DNA of 64,000 bases from NCBI GenBank assembly GCA_039889245.1, contig JAZGVH010000002.1, positions 3,472,001-3,536,000 of the forward strand, written 5' to 3'. Below, piece after piece: positions 24,272-33,553 of the stretch. The notes beneath the pieces are model-generated. The model was not told the DNA's origin. It searched no databases and worked only from the letters and a program-made list of their open reading frames with translations. Within the stretch, counting starts at the first letter, position 1. Every line of letters starts with the position of its first letter. This DNA is from Dermatophilaceae bacterium Soc4.6. GTDB lineage: Bacteria > Actinomycetota > Actinomycetes > Actinomycetales > Dermatophilaceae. Both the position numbers and the translations under genes were made by a program.

Positions 24272-25920
24272 TGAGGGTCATGGCGCAGATGGCGATGGTC
24301 ATGAACCTCGACAAGTGCATCGGGTGCCACACCTGCTCGGTCACGTGCAAGCAGGCGTGGACCAACCGCTCGGGCACCGAGTACATCTGGTTCAACAACG
24401 TCGAGACGAGGCCGGGTCTCGGCTACCCCCGTACCTACGAGGACCAGGAGAAGTGGCAGGGCGGGTGGGAGCTCAACTCCCGAGGCCGGATGAAGCTCAA
24501 GGCGGGGGGCCGCTTCAAGAACCTCATGACGATCTTCTCCAACCCCAAGCTGCCCTCGATCAACGAGTACTACGAGCCGTGGACCTACGACTACGCCACG
24601 CTCACCGACGCACCCGCCCAGGCGCACACCCCGGTCGCCCGCCCGAAGTCGCTGATCAGCGGCAAGAACATGAAGATCGAGTGGTCGGCCAACTGGGACG
24701 ACGACCTCGGCGGCTCCACGGCCACGGCCCACCGCGACCCGATGCTGAAGAAGATCGCCGACAAGGTGAAGTTCGAGTTCGAGCAGACCTTCATGTTCTA
24801 CCTGCCGCGCATCTGCGAGCACTGCCTCAACCCGTCCTGTGCCGCGTCGTGCCCCAGCGGGGCGATCTACAAGCGGGCAGAGGACGGGATCGTCCTGGTC
24901 GACCAGGAGAAGTGCCGCGGCTGGCGCAAGTGCGTCTCGGGCTGCCCCTACAAGAAGGTCTACTTCAACCACCGCACCGGCAAGGCCGAGAAGTGCACGT
25001 TCTGCTTCCCGCGCATCGAGGTCGGCCTGCCCACCGTCTGCGCCGAGACCTGCGTCGGTCGGCTGCGCTACATCGGCCTGATGCTCTACGACGCGGACAA
25101 GGTCCTCGCGGCCGCGTCGACCACCGACGACCAGGGCCTCTACGAGGCCCAGCGCGACGTCTTCCTCGACCCCTTCGACCCCGAGGTGATGCGTGAGGCG
25201 GAGAAGGCGGGGATCGCGCGTGACTGGGTCGACGCCGCCCAGCGCTCCCCGATCTACGCCCTGATCAACACCTACAAGGTCGCCCTCCCGCTGCACCCGG
25301 AGTACCGCACGATGCCGATGGTCTGGTACATCCCACCCCTGTCGCCCGTGGTCGACGTCGTCGCCGAGACCGGTGAGGACGCCGAGGACACGGGCAACCT
25401 GTTCGCCGCCATCGACGCGCTGCGCATCCCGGTCGAGTACCTCGCCGAGCTGTTCACGGCCGGCGACGTCGCCCCGGTCGACGCCGTCCTCAAGAAGCTG
25501 GCCGCGATGCGCTGCTACATGCGCGACATCAACCTCGGGCGTGACCCCGACGGCGCCATACCTGCTGCCGTCGGCATGACCGAGGAGGAGATGTATGACA
25601 TGTACCGCCTCCTGGCGATCGCGAAGTACGACGAGCGCTACGTGATCCCCCCGGCGCACGCCGAGCAGGCGCACTCGCTCGAGGAGCTGTCGACCGAGTG
25701 CTCGGTCTCGGACTACGGCGGCGGTCAGCAGGACGTCTTCGGTGAGGGCTCTGGCACCCCGACCCCCATCGCGGTCGAGAACTTCCAGATGCTGCAGGCC
25801 CGGCAGTCCTCCGACGCGCTCACCGGCCCGGAGAACACGGGCCGCCGGGTCAACCTGCTCAACTGGGACGGCAAGGGCTCACCTCCAGGGGTCTTCCCGC
25901 CGAAGGGGGCGGACTCGTGA
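24271..25920 (+). CDS. narH: Respiratory nitrate reductase beta subunit NarH
   Basis: 549 residues. Four iron-sulfur cysteine clusters: CIGCHTCSVTCKQAW near the start, CEHCLNPSCAASCPSGA, CRGWRKCVSGCPYKK (Trp in place of one Cys, giving the [3Fe-4S] cluster typical of NarH) and CTFCFPRIEVGLPTVCAETC. Transfers electrons from haem in NarI to NarG. C-terminal extension after about 480 is Glu/Gly-rich. Starts within the narG stop codon and overlaps narJ (GTGA). Confidence 0.96.
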   Translation: MRVMAQMAMVMNLDKCIGCHTCSVTCKQAWTNRSGTEYIWFNNVETRPGLGYPRTYEDQEKWQGGWELNSRGRMKLKAGGRFKNLMTIFSNPKLPSINEYYEPWTYDYATLTDAPAQAHTPVARPKSLISGKNMKIEWSANWDDDLGGSTATAHRDPMLKKIADKVKFEFEQTFMFYLPRICEHCLNPSCAASCPSGAIYKRAEDGIVLVDQEKCRGWRKCVSGCPYKKVYFNHRTGKAEKCTFCFPRIEVGLPTVCAETCVGRLRYIGLMLYDADKVLAAASTTDDQGLYEAQRDVFLDPFDPEVMREAEKAGIARDWVDAAQRSPIYALINTYKVALPLHPEYRTMPMVWYIPPLSPVVDVVAETGEDAEDTGNLFAAIDALRIPVEYLAELFTAGDVAPVDAVLKKLAAMRCYMRDINLGRDPDGAIPAAVGMTEEEMYDMYRLLAIAKYDERYVIPPAHAEQAHSLEELSTECSVSDYGGGQQDVFGEGSGTPTPIAVENFQMLQARQSSDALTGPENTGRRVNLLNWDGKGSPPGVFPPKGADS

Positions 25921-26618
25921 GCGCCCGTCGACCGAAGCCGACCCTGCCGCCGCACCAGCTCACCCTCGTGTGGCAGTCGGTCTCGCTGCTCCTCGACTAC
26001 CCCGACGAGGCGCTGCTCGACCGGGTCGGGCTGCTGCGGTCGGCTGCCGCTGACGTGCCTCCCGCGGTCGGGGACTCGCTGGGCCGCTTCCTCGACCACC
26101 TCGAGACCACCCCGCTGCCGCAGCTGCAGGCCGACTACGTCGAGACCTTCGACACCCGCCGGCGCTGCAACCTGTTCCTCACGTACTTCGCCCACGGCGA
26201 CACCCGCAAGCGGGGCATGGCGCTGCTGAGGTTCAAGCAGACCTACCTCAGCGCCGGCCTCGAGCTCGACCACGCCGAGCTGCCCGACCACCTCTGCGTC
26301 GTCCTCGAGTTCGCCGCCACCGGAGACCAGTCGCTGGGCCGCGACCTCATGCTCGACCACCGCGCCGGGCTCGAGCTCCTGCGACTCTCGCTGCGGGACC
26401 TGGGCTCCCCGTGGGCCGGGTTGCTCGACGCGGTGACGGCGACCCTCCCGCCCCTGGCGGGCGACGAGCGTGACGCCGTACGTCGCCTGGCCGCCGCGGG
26501 CCCGCCCGAGGAGGAGGTGGGGCTCGCCCCCTTCGCCGCACCACAGTTCAGCCCCGCAGCGACCACCCGCGGCTCCATCCGCCTGCCGATGCCGTCCTTC
26601 CCGGGAGCCCACGCATGA
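25917..26618 (+). CDS. narJ: Nitrate reductase molybdenum cofactor assembly chaperone NarJ
   Basis: 233 residues, all-helical TorD/NarJ-family chaperone: SLLLDYPDEALLDRV, LQADYVETFDTRRRCNLFLTYFAHGDTRKRGMALL and LPDHLCVVLEFAA are the conserved segments. Binds the NarG N-terminus and allows cofactor insertion; not part of the final enzyme. GTG start overlaps the narH stop, and its own stop overlaps the narI ATG. The C-terminal tail (from about 190) is low complexity. Confidence 0.93.
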   Translation: MSARRPKPTLPPHQLTLVWQSVSLLLDYPDEALLDRVGLLRSAAADVPPAVGDSLGRFLDHLETTPLPQLQADYVETFDTRRRCNLFLTYFAHGDTRKRGMALLRFKQTYLSAGLELDHAELPDHLCVVLEFAATGDQSLGRDLMLDHRAGLELLRLSLRDLGSPWAGLLDAVTATLPPLAGDERDAVRRLAAAGPPEEEVGLAPFAAPQFSPAATTRGSIRLPMPSFPGAHA

Positions 26619-27343
26619 ACGAGTTCCTCTTCGTCGTCGTCCCCTACGTGTGTCTCACGACGTTCGTCGTCGGGCACCTGTGGCGCTACCGCTACGACAA
26701 GTTCGGCTGGACGACCCGCTCGTCGCAGCTCTACGAGAACCGCCTGCTGCGCATCGGCAGCCCCCTGTTCCACTTCGGCATGCTCGGCGTCGTCGGCGGC
26801 CACGTCATCGGCCTCCTCGTGCCCCAGTCGTGGACCGACGCGGTGGGCATCAGCGAGACCGGGTACCACGTCGTCGCCGTCGTGGGCGGCCTCCTCACGG
26901 GCATCGCTGCGGTGGTCGGGATGGCGATCCTCATCTACCGACGGCGCACCACCGGCCCCGTCTTCTCGGCGACCACCGTCATGGACAAGGTCATGTACGC
27001 GTTCCTGGCGGTGGTCATCATCCTGGGGATGTGGAACACGGTCGCCGGGTCGATCCTCACCATCGGGGGCGAGTACAACTACCGCGAGGGCGTGTCGGTC
27101 TGGTTCCGCTCGTTCCTCGCGTTCCACCCCGACGCGTCCCTGATGGCGAACGCCCCGCTGGGCTTCCAGGTGCACGCACTGGTCGCCTTCGGGCTCTTCG
27201 CCCTCTGGCCCTTCACCCGGCTCGTGCACGTCTTCAGCGCGCCCGTCGGCTATCTCACCCGCCCCTACATCGTCTACCGCAGCCGCGACGACACGACGCT
27301 CGGCAGCCACCGACCCCGCCGCGGGTGGGACCGGGTCGGATGA
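26615..27343 (+). CDS. narI: Respiratory nitrate reductase gamma subunit NarI
   Basis: 242 residues, five transmembrane helices, di-haem cytochrome b subunit that oxidises menaquinol. Haem ligands are in FVVGHLWRYRYD, SPLFHFGMLGVVGGHVIGL and the C-terminal LGFQVHALVAFGLFALWPFTRLVH. The motif RYRYDKFGWTTRSSQLYE after helix 1 is family-typical. Last of the four overlapping narGHJI genes; 15 nt before the hemerythrin gene. Confidence 0.95.
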   Translation: MNEFLFVVVPYVCLTTFVVGHLWRYRYDKFGWTTRSSQLYENRLLRIGSPLFHFGMLGVVGGHVIGLLVPQSWTDAVGISETGYHVVAVVGGLLTGIAAVVGMAILIYRRRTTGPVFSATTVMDKVMYAFLAVVIILGMWNTVAGSILTIGGEYNYREGVSVWFRSFLAFHPDASLMANAPLGFQVHALVAFGLFALWPFTRLVHVFSAPVGYLTRPYIVYRSRDDTTLGSHRPRRGWDRVG

Positions 27344-27358
27344 GGGGCGGGGTCACTG

Positions 27359-27829
27359 ATGTGCGAGTACTGCGGATGCCAGAGCATCCCCGCGATCCGC
27401 GAGCTGACGTCGGAGCACGACGCCGTCGTCGACCAGATCGGCGAGGTCACCCGCCGGCTGGGCGACGGGAACACCGCCGCCGCCGCCGAGGCCTGTCGAC
27501 GGATCACGCGCATCCTCGTTCCCCACACCGCCGTCGAGGAGTACGGTCTCTTCCCGGCGATGGCGGCCGAGTTCCCCGACCAGGTCGAGAGCCTCCAGCA
27601 GGAGCACCGGGCGATCGAGGCCGTCCTCGCCGAGTGCGCCGCCGGCACCCCGCCGGATCCTGGCTGGCCGGAGCGGGTGCTGCGCGCCCTCGACCTCCTG
27701 CGCGAACACATCCTCAAGGAGCAGGACGGCGTCTTCCCCGCCGCGTTGAGCGTCCTGCGCGACGACGACTGGACCCTGGTCGACGACATCCGAGACCGGG
27801 TTGGCAACGGTCTCGCCCCATCACCCTGA
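27359..27829 (+). CDS. Hemerythrin-like (HHE) protein with N-terminal CxxCxC
   Basis: 156 residues. Begins with MCEYCGCQ, then a four-helix hemerythrin domain with iron-ligand pattern: ELTSEHDAVVDQI, LVPHTAVEEYGLFP, LQQEHRAIEAVL and LREHILKEQDGVFP. Such proteins bind O2 or NO through a di-iron site or repair iron-sulfur clusters. The N-terminal CxxCxC could hold metal or be redox-active. Only 15 nt after narI and upstream of the flavohaemoglobin gene, so a role in NO/nitrosative stress during nitrate respiration is likely (inference). Confidence 0.85.
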   Translation: MCEYCGCQSIPAIRELTSEHDAVVDQIGEVTRRLGDGNTAAAAEACRRITRILVPHTAVEEYGLFPAMAAEFPDQVESLQQEHRAIEAVLAECAAGTPPDPGWPERVLRALDLLREHILKEQDGVFPAALSVLRDDDWTLVDDIRDRVGNGLAPSP

Positions 27830-27877
27830 CACGCAGGGCGACGGCCCCTCCATCCGACGACGATCGAGAGAAGACTC

Positions 27878-28246
27878 ATGACCGAGCACACCAACACCCG
27901 ACCCCTGGGCTCCGAAGTGGAGCAGCTGCCCCGTCTGACGGCCGAGCTCCTCGAGCAGGCGCGCGGGCAGTCGGCGCACCGTTCCGCGCGCACCATCCAC
28001 TCCGGCTCCGCCCTGCGCGCCACCGTCATCGCGCTCGTGTCCGGGTCGGAGCTGGCCGAGCACGACGCACCCCCCGCGGCCACCCTGCAGGTCCTGCAGG
28101 GCCGGGTGCGCCTGCGCTGGCACGACGGCGAGCGGACCCTCGAGCAGGGCGAGATCACCGACATCCCTCCTGCGCGGCACGCCCTGCTGGCGCTCACCGA
28201 CGCCGTCGTGCTGCTCACCGTCGCCCTGCACGCAGGGCCGGCCTAG
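27878..28246 (+). CDS. Cupin-domain protein
   Basis: 122 residues, single small beta-barrel: SGSELAEHDAPPAATLQVLQGRVRLRWHDGERTLEQGEITDIPPARHALLAL is a cupin core, with His in EHDAP and PARHAL as possible metal ligands; the classic HxH is not present. A short helix precedes it. Between hemerythrin and flavohaemoglobin genes, in the same direction, so probably part of the nitrate/NO cluster. Sensing or scavenging are both possible; function unknown. Confidence 0.75.
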   Translation: MTEHTNTRPLGSEVEQLPRLTAELLEQARGQSAHRSARTIHSGSALRATVIALVSGSELAEHDAPPAATLQVLQGRVRLRWHDGERTLEQGEITDIPPARHALLALTDAVVLLTVALHAGPA

Positions 28247-28303
28247 CACGTCCAGCCGACCAACCTTCCCCATCTCCATCCCCATCCACAGGAGCCCGAC
28301 CCG

Positions 28304-29548
28304 ATGACTGCCACCCTGACCCCCGCCTCCACCTCCCTCAGCCTGCTGTCCCCCGGCTCTGCCTCCGTGATCGCGGCGACAGCCGCCGTCGTCGCCGAGC
28401 ACGCCGAGCAGATCACCGCTCGCTTCTACCCACAGATGTTCGCCGACAACCCGCAGCTGCTGCGGGTCTTCAACCTCGCCAACCAGGCGACGGGCGAGCA
28501 GAGTCGCGCGCTCGCCGCCTCCGTCGTCGCCTACGCCGTTCAGCTCGTCGACCCGTCGGCGCCCTCCTTCGCCCACGTGATGACCCGCATCGCCCACAAG
28601 CACGTCTCCCTCGGCATCCGGCCCGAGCAGTACACGATCGTGGGACACCATCTCCTCGGGGCGGTGGGCGAGGTCCTCGGCGATGCGGTGACCCCTGCAG
28701 TGGCCGACGCCTGGGCTGAGGTCTACTGGCTCTTCGCCACCCAACTGATCGCCGAGGAAGCCCGGCTGTACGCCTTCGCCGGGGTCGACCCGGGCACCCC
28801 GACCCGGCCCTACCGGCTCGTCCGGCGGATCGAGGAGACCGACGACGTCGTGTCCCTGGTGCTCGAGCCGGCCGACGGCGCTCCGGTGCCGGAGATCGAG
28901 CCGGGTCAGTACGTCTCGCTCTTCGTGGACCTGCCCGGAGGCGACCGGCAGCCGCGGCAGTACACCGTGTCCTCCACCGCCGTCGGCACTCGCCTGCAGG
29001 TCACCGTCCGCAAGGTCCACGGGAGAGGCGGGGCACCCGACGGGCGGGTCTCGTCCTACCTGCACGACGAGATCGCGGTGGGGGACCTGGTCGACGTCAG
29101 CCCTCCGGCCGGCGACCTGGTCGTGCCCTCCTCGGACTCACCCCTGCTGCTGGCCACCGCCGGCGCCGGCATCACCACGGTGCTGCCGATCGTGGAGCAC
29201 ATCGCGCGCACCCAGCCCCAGCGTCCGGTCATCGTGGCCCACGCCGACCGCACGGCCAAGGACCACGCCCTGCGGGAGACCGTGCTCCACGCGGGTCGTC
29301 AGCTCGACCACTTCACCTCCTACACCTGGTACGAGAGCGTGGACGGCGACGACCACCGCTCCCGGACGGGACTCATGGACCTCACCGACGTGGCGCTGCC
29401 CGAGGGTGTGCACGTCTTCACCTGTGGCCCGCTGCCCTTCATGCGACAGATCCGGGCCGACCTGCTGGCCCGAGGTGTCCCTGCAGACCACATCCGCTAC
29501 GAGGTCTTCGGTCCCGACCTCTGGGCGGCGCCGCCCGCCGCGACCTGA
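28304..29548 (+). CDS. hmp: Flavohaemoglobin, nitric oxide dioxygenase
   Basis: 414 residues. Globin domain 1-150 with distal Tyr in FYPQMF (Tyr42) and proximal His in AHKHVSLGI (His100); FAD-binding domain with RQYTVSS and YVSLFVDLPGG; NAD-binding domain with LLLATAGAGITTVLPIVEHI and VFTCGPLPFM. Converts NO and O2 to nitrate using NAD(P)H. Placed at the end of the nar cluster, it would remove NO made from nitrite. GGAG precedes the ATG. A strong hairpin follows the gene. Confidence 0.95.
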   Translation: MTATLTPASTSLSLLSPGSASVIAATAAVVAEHAEQITARFYPQMFADNPQLLRVFNLANQATGEQSRALAASVVAYAVQLVDPSAPSFAHVMTRIAHKHVSLGIRPEQYTIVGHHLLGAVGEVLGDAVTPAVADAWAEVYWLFATQLIAEEARLYAFAGVDPGTPTRPYRLVRRIEETDDVVSLVLEPADGAPVPEIEPGQYVSLFVDLPGGDRQPRQYTVSSTAVGTRLQVTVRKVHGRGGAPDGRVSSYLHDEIAVGDLVDVSPPAGDLVVPSSDSPLLLATAGAGITTVLPIVEHIARTQPQRPVIVAHADRTAKDHALRETVLHAGRQLDHFTSYTWYESVDGDDHRSRTGLMDLTDVALPEGVHVFTCGPLPFMRQIRADLLARGVPADHIRYEVFGPDLWAAPPAAT

Positions 29549-29576
29549 TCCCGCGAGGTCGAGTTCACAGCGCTGA

Positions 29577-29605
29577 GCCGGCAGCCCGCCGGGGTGGCTG
29601 CCGGC
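29577..29605 (+). terminator. Hairpin after hmp
   Basis: Perfect 10-bp stem GCCGGCAGCC (29577-29586) / GGCTGCCGGC (29596-29605), loop of nine bases, 28 nt after the hmp stop. No T-run. Confidence 0.55.
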
Positions 29606-29753
29606 CCGAATGACCGCTGGTCGCGCTGAGTGCGCCGTCTGGCGCACGCCTCGGTCCCCGTTGGGTAACGACAGTCCCAAGAGGCGGGGGAAGTCGCCGA
29701 GTCGTGGTTAGCCTCGGGCGACCGCCGCGACGATGCGACTCCAGGAGGCTCCG

Positions 29754-30557
29754 TTGCTTCAGCTCGACAACGTATCCGTGCGCTACGGACGCTCTGTGCA
29801 GGCCCTTCGGGGGGTCAGCTTCGAGGTCGCCGAGGGCGAGGTCCTGGCTGTCCTCGGCAGCAACGGCGCCGGCAAGTCGACCCTGCTGAGGGCCATCTCG
29901 GGCACCCTCCCCCTGCACGGGGGCTCGGTCACCTCCGGTGCCGTGACCTTCGAGGGACAGCGGCTGACCGGTCTCGACCCGGCCGCGATCGTGCGCCGCC
30001 GGCTGTTGCAGGTGCCCGAGGGCCGCCAGATCTTCGGTCGGATGTCGGTCGAGGAGAACCTGCGGGTCGGCGGGCTGTCGGCCGAGCCCCGTCACCGCGA
30101 CGCCGCCCGCGAGAGGGTCTTCGAGCTGTTCCCGCGGTTGAAGGAGCGCCTCGACCAGGCAGGGGGGCTGCTGTCGGGAGGCGAGCAGCAGATGCTCGCG
30201 ATCGGGCGCGCCCTCATGTCCAACCCCAAGATGCTCCTGCTCGACGAGCCGTCGCTCGGGCTCGCGCCGCAGATGATCAACCTCATCGGCACGATCGTCA
30301 CCGAGATCAACGACAGCGGCACGGCCGTGGTGCTGGTCGAGCAGAACGCGACGATGGCCCTGCGCGTGGCTCACAAGGCCGTGGTGCTCGAGGTCGGCGA
30401 GCTCGCACTCAGTGGCACTGCCGCAGAGCTCGCCTCGTCGGAGGACGTGCAGCGTCTCTACCTGGGCGGGCACGCCGAGAGCGACGAGAGGGCGCAGGCC
30501 GACGTCGAGCACGCCCGCGCCAAGGTCCACCGCACGCTCTCGGTCTGGAGGGGCTGA
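29754..30557 (+). CDS. livF: Branched-chain amino-acid type ABC transporter, ATP-binding protein LivF
   Basis: 267 residues from the TTG at 29754, chosen because AGGAGG (29743-29748) sits 5 nt before it; an ATG at 29733 would put that site inside the gene. Walker A GSNGAGKST, signature LLSGGEQQMLAIGRAL, Walker B MLLLDEPSLGLAP, H-loop region VVLVEQN (LivF-type Gln). Drives import together with LivG. ATP hydrolysis unit of a high-affinity uptake system for branched-chain amino acids or related solutes; the true ligand is set by LivK. The TGA overlaps the livG start. Confidence 0.9.
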   Translation: MLQLDNVSVRYGRSVQALRGVSFEVAEGEVLAVLGSNGAGKSTLLRAISGTLPLHGGSVTSGAVTFEGQRLTGLDPAAIVRRRLLQVPEGRQIFGRMSVEENLRVGGLSAEPRHRDAARERVFELFPRLKERLDQAGGLLSGGEQQMLAIGRALMSNPKMLLLDEPSLGLAPQMINLIGTIVTEINDSGTAVVLVEQNATMALRVAHKAVVLEVGELALSGTAAELASSEDVQRLYLGGHAESDERAQADVEHARAKVHRTLSVWRG

Positions 30558-31450
30558 TGACCACGACCGCCCAAGCCGCAGCGGAGTCCTCCCCGGCCCC
30601 CGCCGACACCGAGCGCGACGTGCGACCGCTCACCATCGAGGGGCTCACGATCCGCTTCGGGGGGATCGTGGCGCTGGAGAACGTGTCCTTCGCGGTCCAG
30701 CCACGCACGATCCACGCCCTCATCGGGCCCAACGGAGCGGGAAAGTCGACCTGCTTCAACGCCATCACCGGCATCTACAAGCCCACCGAGGGCCGGATTC
30801 GGTTGGGCGACAAAGACCTGGTCGACACCCCGGCCCACCGGATCGCCGCACTCGGCATCGGCCGGGCCTTCCAGAACCTCGCGCTCTCCGGCACCTCGAG
30901 CGTGCTCGACAACGTCATGCTGGGGCGCTACTCGCTCACCACGGGCGGGTTCCTGTCCTACGGGCTCAACCTGCCGTGGACGATGAAGGCCGAGCGGCGC
31001 CACCAGGAGCGTGCGGCCGAGATCTGCGACTTCCTCGGCATCGCGGCACACCTGCACAAACCGGCCGGGGTCCTCTCCTACGGCGACCAGAAGCGGGTCG
31101 ACATCGCCCGGGCCCTCGCTGTCGAGCCCACGGTCCTGCTGCTCGACGAGCCCGCGGCCGGCATGAACTCCTCCGAGACGGCCGAGATGGCCCAGCTGAT
31201 CCACGACATCCGGATCGGCCTCGGCATCTCGATCCTGCTGGTGGAGCACGACATGAGCCTCGTCATGGGCATCGCCGACCGGGTCACGGTGCTCGACTTC
31301 GGTCGTCTCATCGCCGATGACGTGCCCTCCGTCGTTCAGCAGGACCCGGCCGTCATCAGCGCCTACCTCGGCGCCGAGACCGAGGACGCACCCACGGCAC
31401 CGGGCACCCCGTCCCCAGCCCCCACCGACGACAAGGAGTCACCGGTATGA
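30557..31450 (+). CDS. livG: ABC transporter ATP-binding protein LivG
   Basis: 297 residues. Walker A GPNGAGKST (about 57-65), signature VLSYGDQKRVDIARAL, Walker B VLLLDEPAAGMNSSE and H-loop ILLVEHDMSLVM. The N-terminal 25 residues and C-terminal ~40 (Pro/Thr/Glu-rich) are extensions outside the ATPase fold. Pairs with LivF on the membrane proteins LivH and LivM. Start overlaps the livF stop by one base, end overlaps livH (ATGA). Confidence 0.92.
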   Translation: MTTTAQAAAESSPAPADTERDVRPLTIEGLTIRFGGIVALENVSFAVQPRTIHALIGPNGAGKSTCFNAITGIYKPTEGRIRLGDKDLVDTPAHRIAALGIGRAFQNLALSGTSSVLDNVMLGRYSLTTGGFLSYGLNLPWTMKAERRHQERAAEICDFLGIAAHLHKPAGVLSYGDQKRVDIARALAVEPTVLLLDEPAAGMNSSETAEMAQLIHDIRIGLGISILLVEHDMSLVMGIADRVTVLDFGRLIADDVPSVVQQDPAVISAYLGAETEDAPTAPGTPSPAPTDDKESPV

Positions 31451-32328
31451 GCATCCTCGTCCAGGTGCTGCTCAACGGCACCGGCCGCGGCGCCATCTAC
31501 GCCCTCCTGGCCCTCGGCTTCGTCATCATCTACAAGGCCACCGAGGTCGTGAACTTCGCGCACGGGTCGCTCGCTCTCTTCGGTGGCTACCTCACCTACG
31601 CGCTCAAGTCACAGGTCGGCTGGTACCTCGCCGCACTGCTCGGCGTGCTGTCGGCGGCCCTGCTCGCCTTCCTTCTCGAGCGACTCATCCTCTCGCGAGC
31701 CAAGCTCGCCTCTCAGGACTCGTTGGCGATCCTCACCATCGGGGTCGACATCATCATCCTCACCGAGATCAGCCGCCGCCTCGGCACGGAGGCGGCGCCC
31801 TTCCTGGGCGACCCCTACCAGGGCATCCGGCTCTCGATCCTCGGAGCCACGGTCGAGGGCCCGCAGATCGTGGCGCTGATCAGCGCGATCGTGCTCATCG
31901 GCGCCTTCTTCGTGGTCTTCCGCTACTCCAGCTGGGGTCTGGCCATGCGGGCGCAGTCGGAGAACAAGGAGGCGGCGGCCCTGATGGGCATCCGCAGCAG
32001 CCGGGTCACCTCCAGCGCCTGGGCGGTCGGTGGAGCGCTGGCCGGCATCGCCGTCCTCTTCATCGCCACCCTGCCGATCGCCGGCGGAGCGGGCCTCACC
32101 GCAGCCCACACGATCGCCTTCGCCGCCTTCCCGGCCGCGATCCTCGGGGGTCTGACCTCACCCGGAGGGGCCGTCGTCGGCGGCCTCACGGTCGGGCTGG
32201 TCGAGGCCTTCTCCCAGCAGTACATCAACCAGGACTTCGCCAAGGTGGCGGTCTACCTCGTGATGCTCATCGTGCTCGTCGCGAGACCGTCCGGGCTCTT
32301 CGGAAGGGTGGAGCAGCAACGTGTCTGA
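31447..32328 (+). CDS. livH: ABC transporter permease LivH
   Basis: 293 residues, eight or nine transmembrane helices. Starts VQVLLNGTGRGAIYALLALGFVIIYKATEVVNFAHGS, the conserved N-terminus of LivH; MRAQSENKEAAALMGI is the coupling-helix (EAA-like) segment contacting the ATPases; ends PSGLFGRVEQQRV. Overlaps both neighbours (ATGA at start; last bases within livM). Confidence 0.92.
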   Translation: MSILVQVLLNGTGRGAIYALLALGFVIIYKATEVVNFAHGSLALFGGYLTYALKSQVGWYLAALLGVLSAALLAFLLERLILSRAKLASQDSLAILTIGVDIIILTEISRRLGTEAAPFLGDPYQGIRLSILGATVEGPQIVALISAIVLIGAFFVVFRYSSWGLAMRAQSENKEAAALMGIRSSRVTSSAWAVGGALAGIAVLFIATLPIAGGAGLTAAHTIAFAAFPAAILGGLTSPGGAVVGGLTVGLVEAFSQQYINQDFAKVAVYLVMLIVLVARPSGLFGRVEQQRV

Positions 32329-33514
32329 GACGACGACACCCCTGACGCCGGAGGCCGGCGCACCCTCGGCCGAGCTCCCGGCAGCGCCGCAGCCCCCCGG
32401 GTCCGGGGCGACAGCGGCCGCCCCGCGGGGTGGCCGCGGCGCCCTCGTGCGCTGGGCCCTCTGGTTGCTGCTCGCGGTCGTGATGTTCCTCGCCCCCGTC
32501 TACCTCCCGGGGCAGTACCTCACCGTGGGCACGTGGGTGATGACGGGCGCCGTCGGGGCCATGGGCCTGACGATGCTGGTCGGGCAGGCCGGCCAGCTCT
32601 CGCTCGCCCACTCCTTCTTCCTGCTCGTCGGGGGAGTCAGCTATGCCGTGCTCTCCGGAGACGGGTCCGACGGCTTCATCGGACTGCACCTCCCGACCTT
32701 CGTCGCCCTCGTCCTCGCGGTCGCGATCACCGCGCTGGTCGGCGCCGCCTTCGCGCCCGTCTCGGGTCGCCTGAGCGGCATCTACCTCGGGGTGGCCTCG
32801 CTCAGCCTCGTGTTCCTCGGCTGGTACCTCGCCCGCTCGCTGCCGAGTCTCGCGGGCACCACCTCCAGCGGCCGCTACGTCGAGGACCTGCACCTCTTCG
32901 GCTTCTACTTCGGGGAGAAGTCACCCAGCCTCTATGTGCTCGACGTCCCCATCGGCCAGAACGAGCGCCTCTGGTGGCTCTTCGCGACGCTCACCGCCAT
33001 CGCCTACGCGGTGGCGAGGGGGGCCGTGCGGGGGCGCATCGGCCGGGCCTGGCGGGCGGTGCGCGACAACGAGGCCGCCGCGACCGTCATGGGCGTCTCG
33101 GTGGTGCGCCAGAAGGCGATCGCCTTCGCCGTCTCCTCGTCCTACGCCGGTCTCGCCGGGGTGATGGTCGTCTGGTGGTACGACGGGCTCCTCAAGCCCG
33201 ACGAGGCCGTTGACTCCGGCACCTACAGCACCTCGGTGGCCATCGCCTACCTCGCGATGGTCGTCATCGGGGGAGTGGGCTCGCTCGGGGGCGCGATCCT
33301 CGGCTCGGCCATCGTCTTCGGGATGCCGCTCATCCTCCCGTTGCTCACGCAGGGCGACGGCAGCGGCATCAACGCCGTGAGCGGCACCGACTTCTCGCCC
33401 GTCGTCATCACCAACCTGATCTACGGCGCGCTCATCGTCCTCATCATCGTCTTCGAGCCCGGCGGCTTCGCCGGGCTCGGACGCAAGCTCACCGCCCGGC
33501 TCCGCCGTGGCTGA
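32321..33514 (+). CDS. livM: ABC transporter permease LivM
   Basis: 397 residues. A ~45-residue Pro/Ala-rich cytoplasmic N-terminus, then about ten transmembrane helices. LivM signs: MGLTMLVGQAGQLSLAHSFF, RAVRDNEAAATVMGVSVVRQK (coupling helix) and VIGGVGSLGGAILGSAIV, ending in EPGGFAGLGRK. GTG start inside the livH end. Forms the channel with LivH. Confidence 0.92.
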   Translation: MSETTTPLTPEAGAPSAELPAAPQPPGSGATAAAPRGGRGALVRWALWLLLAVVMFLAPVYLPGQYLTVGTWVMTGAVGAMGLTMLVGQAGQLSLAHSFFLLVGGVSYAVLSGDGSDGFIGLHLPTFVALVLAVAITALVGAAFAPVSGRLSGIYLGVASLSLVFLGWYLARSLPSLAGTTSSGRYVEDLHLFGFYFGEKSPSLYVLDVPIGQNERLWWLFATLTAIAYAVARGAVRGRIGRAWRAVRDNEAAATVMGVSVVRQKAIAFAVSSSYAGLAGVMVVWWYDGLLKPDEAVDSGTYSTSVAIAYLAMVVIGGVGSLGGAILGSAIVFGMPLILPLLTQGDGSGINAVSGTDFSPVVITNLIYGALIVLIIVFEPGGFAGLGRKLTARLRRG

Positions 33515-33553
33515 AATCTCCCGTCGACGCACCTCGCGGCCGGCGTACCCCAT

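Noticed and set aside
18976-29548. Nitrate/NO cluster as an island inserted at the tRNA-fMet gene
   Set aside because: No integrase, no second copy of the tRNA 3' end that I can see, and base composition similar to the neighbours. Adjacency to a tRNA alone is not enough.
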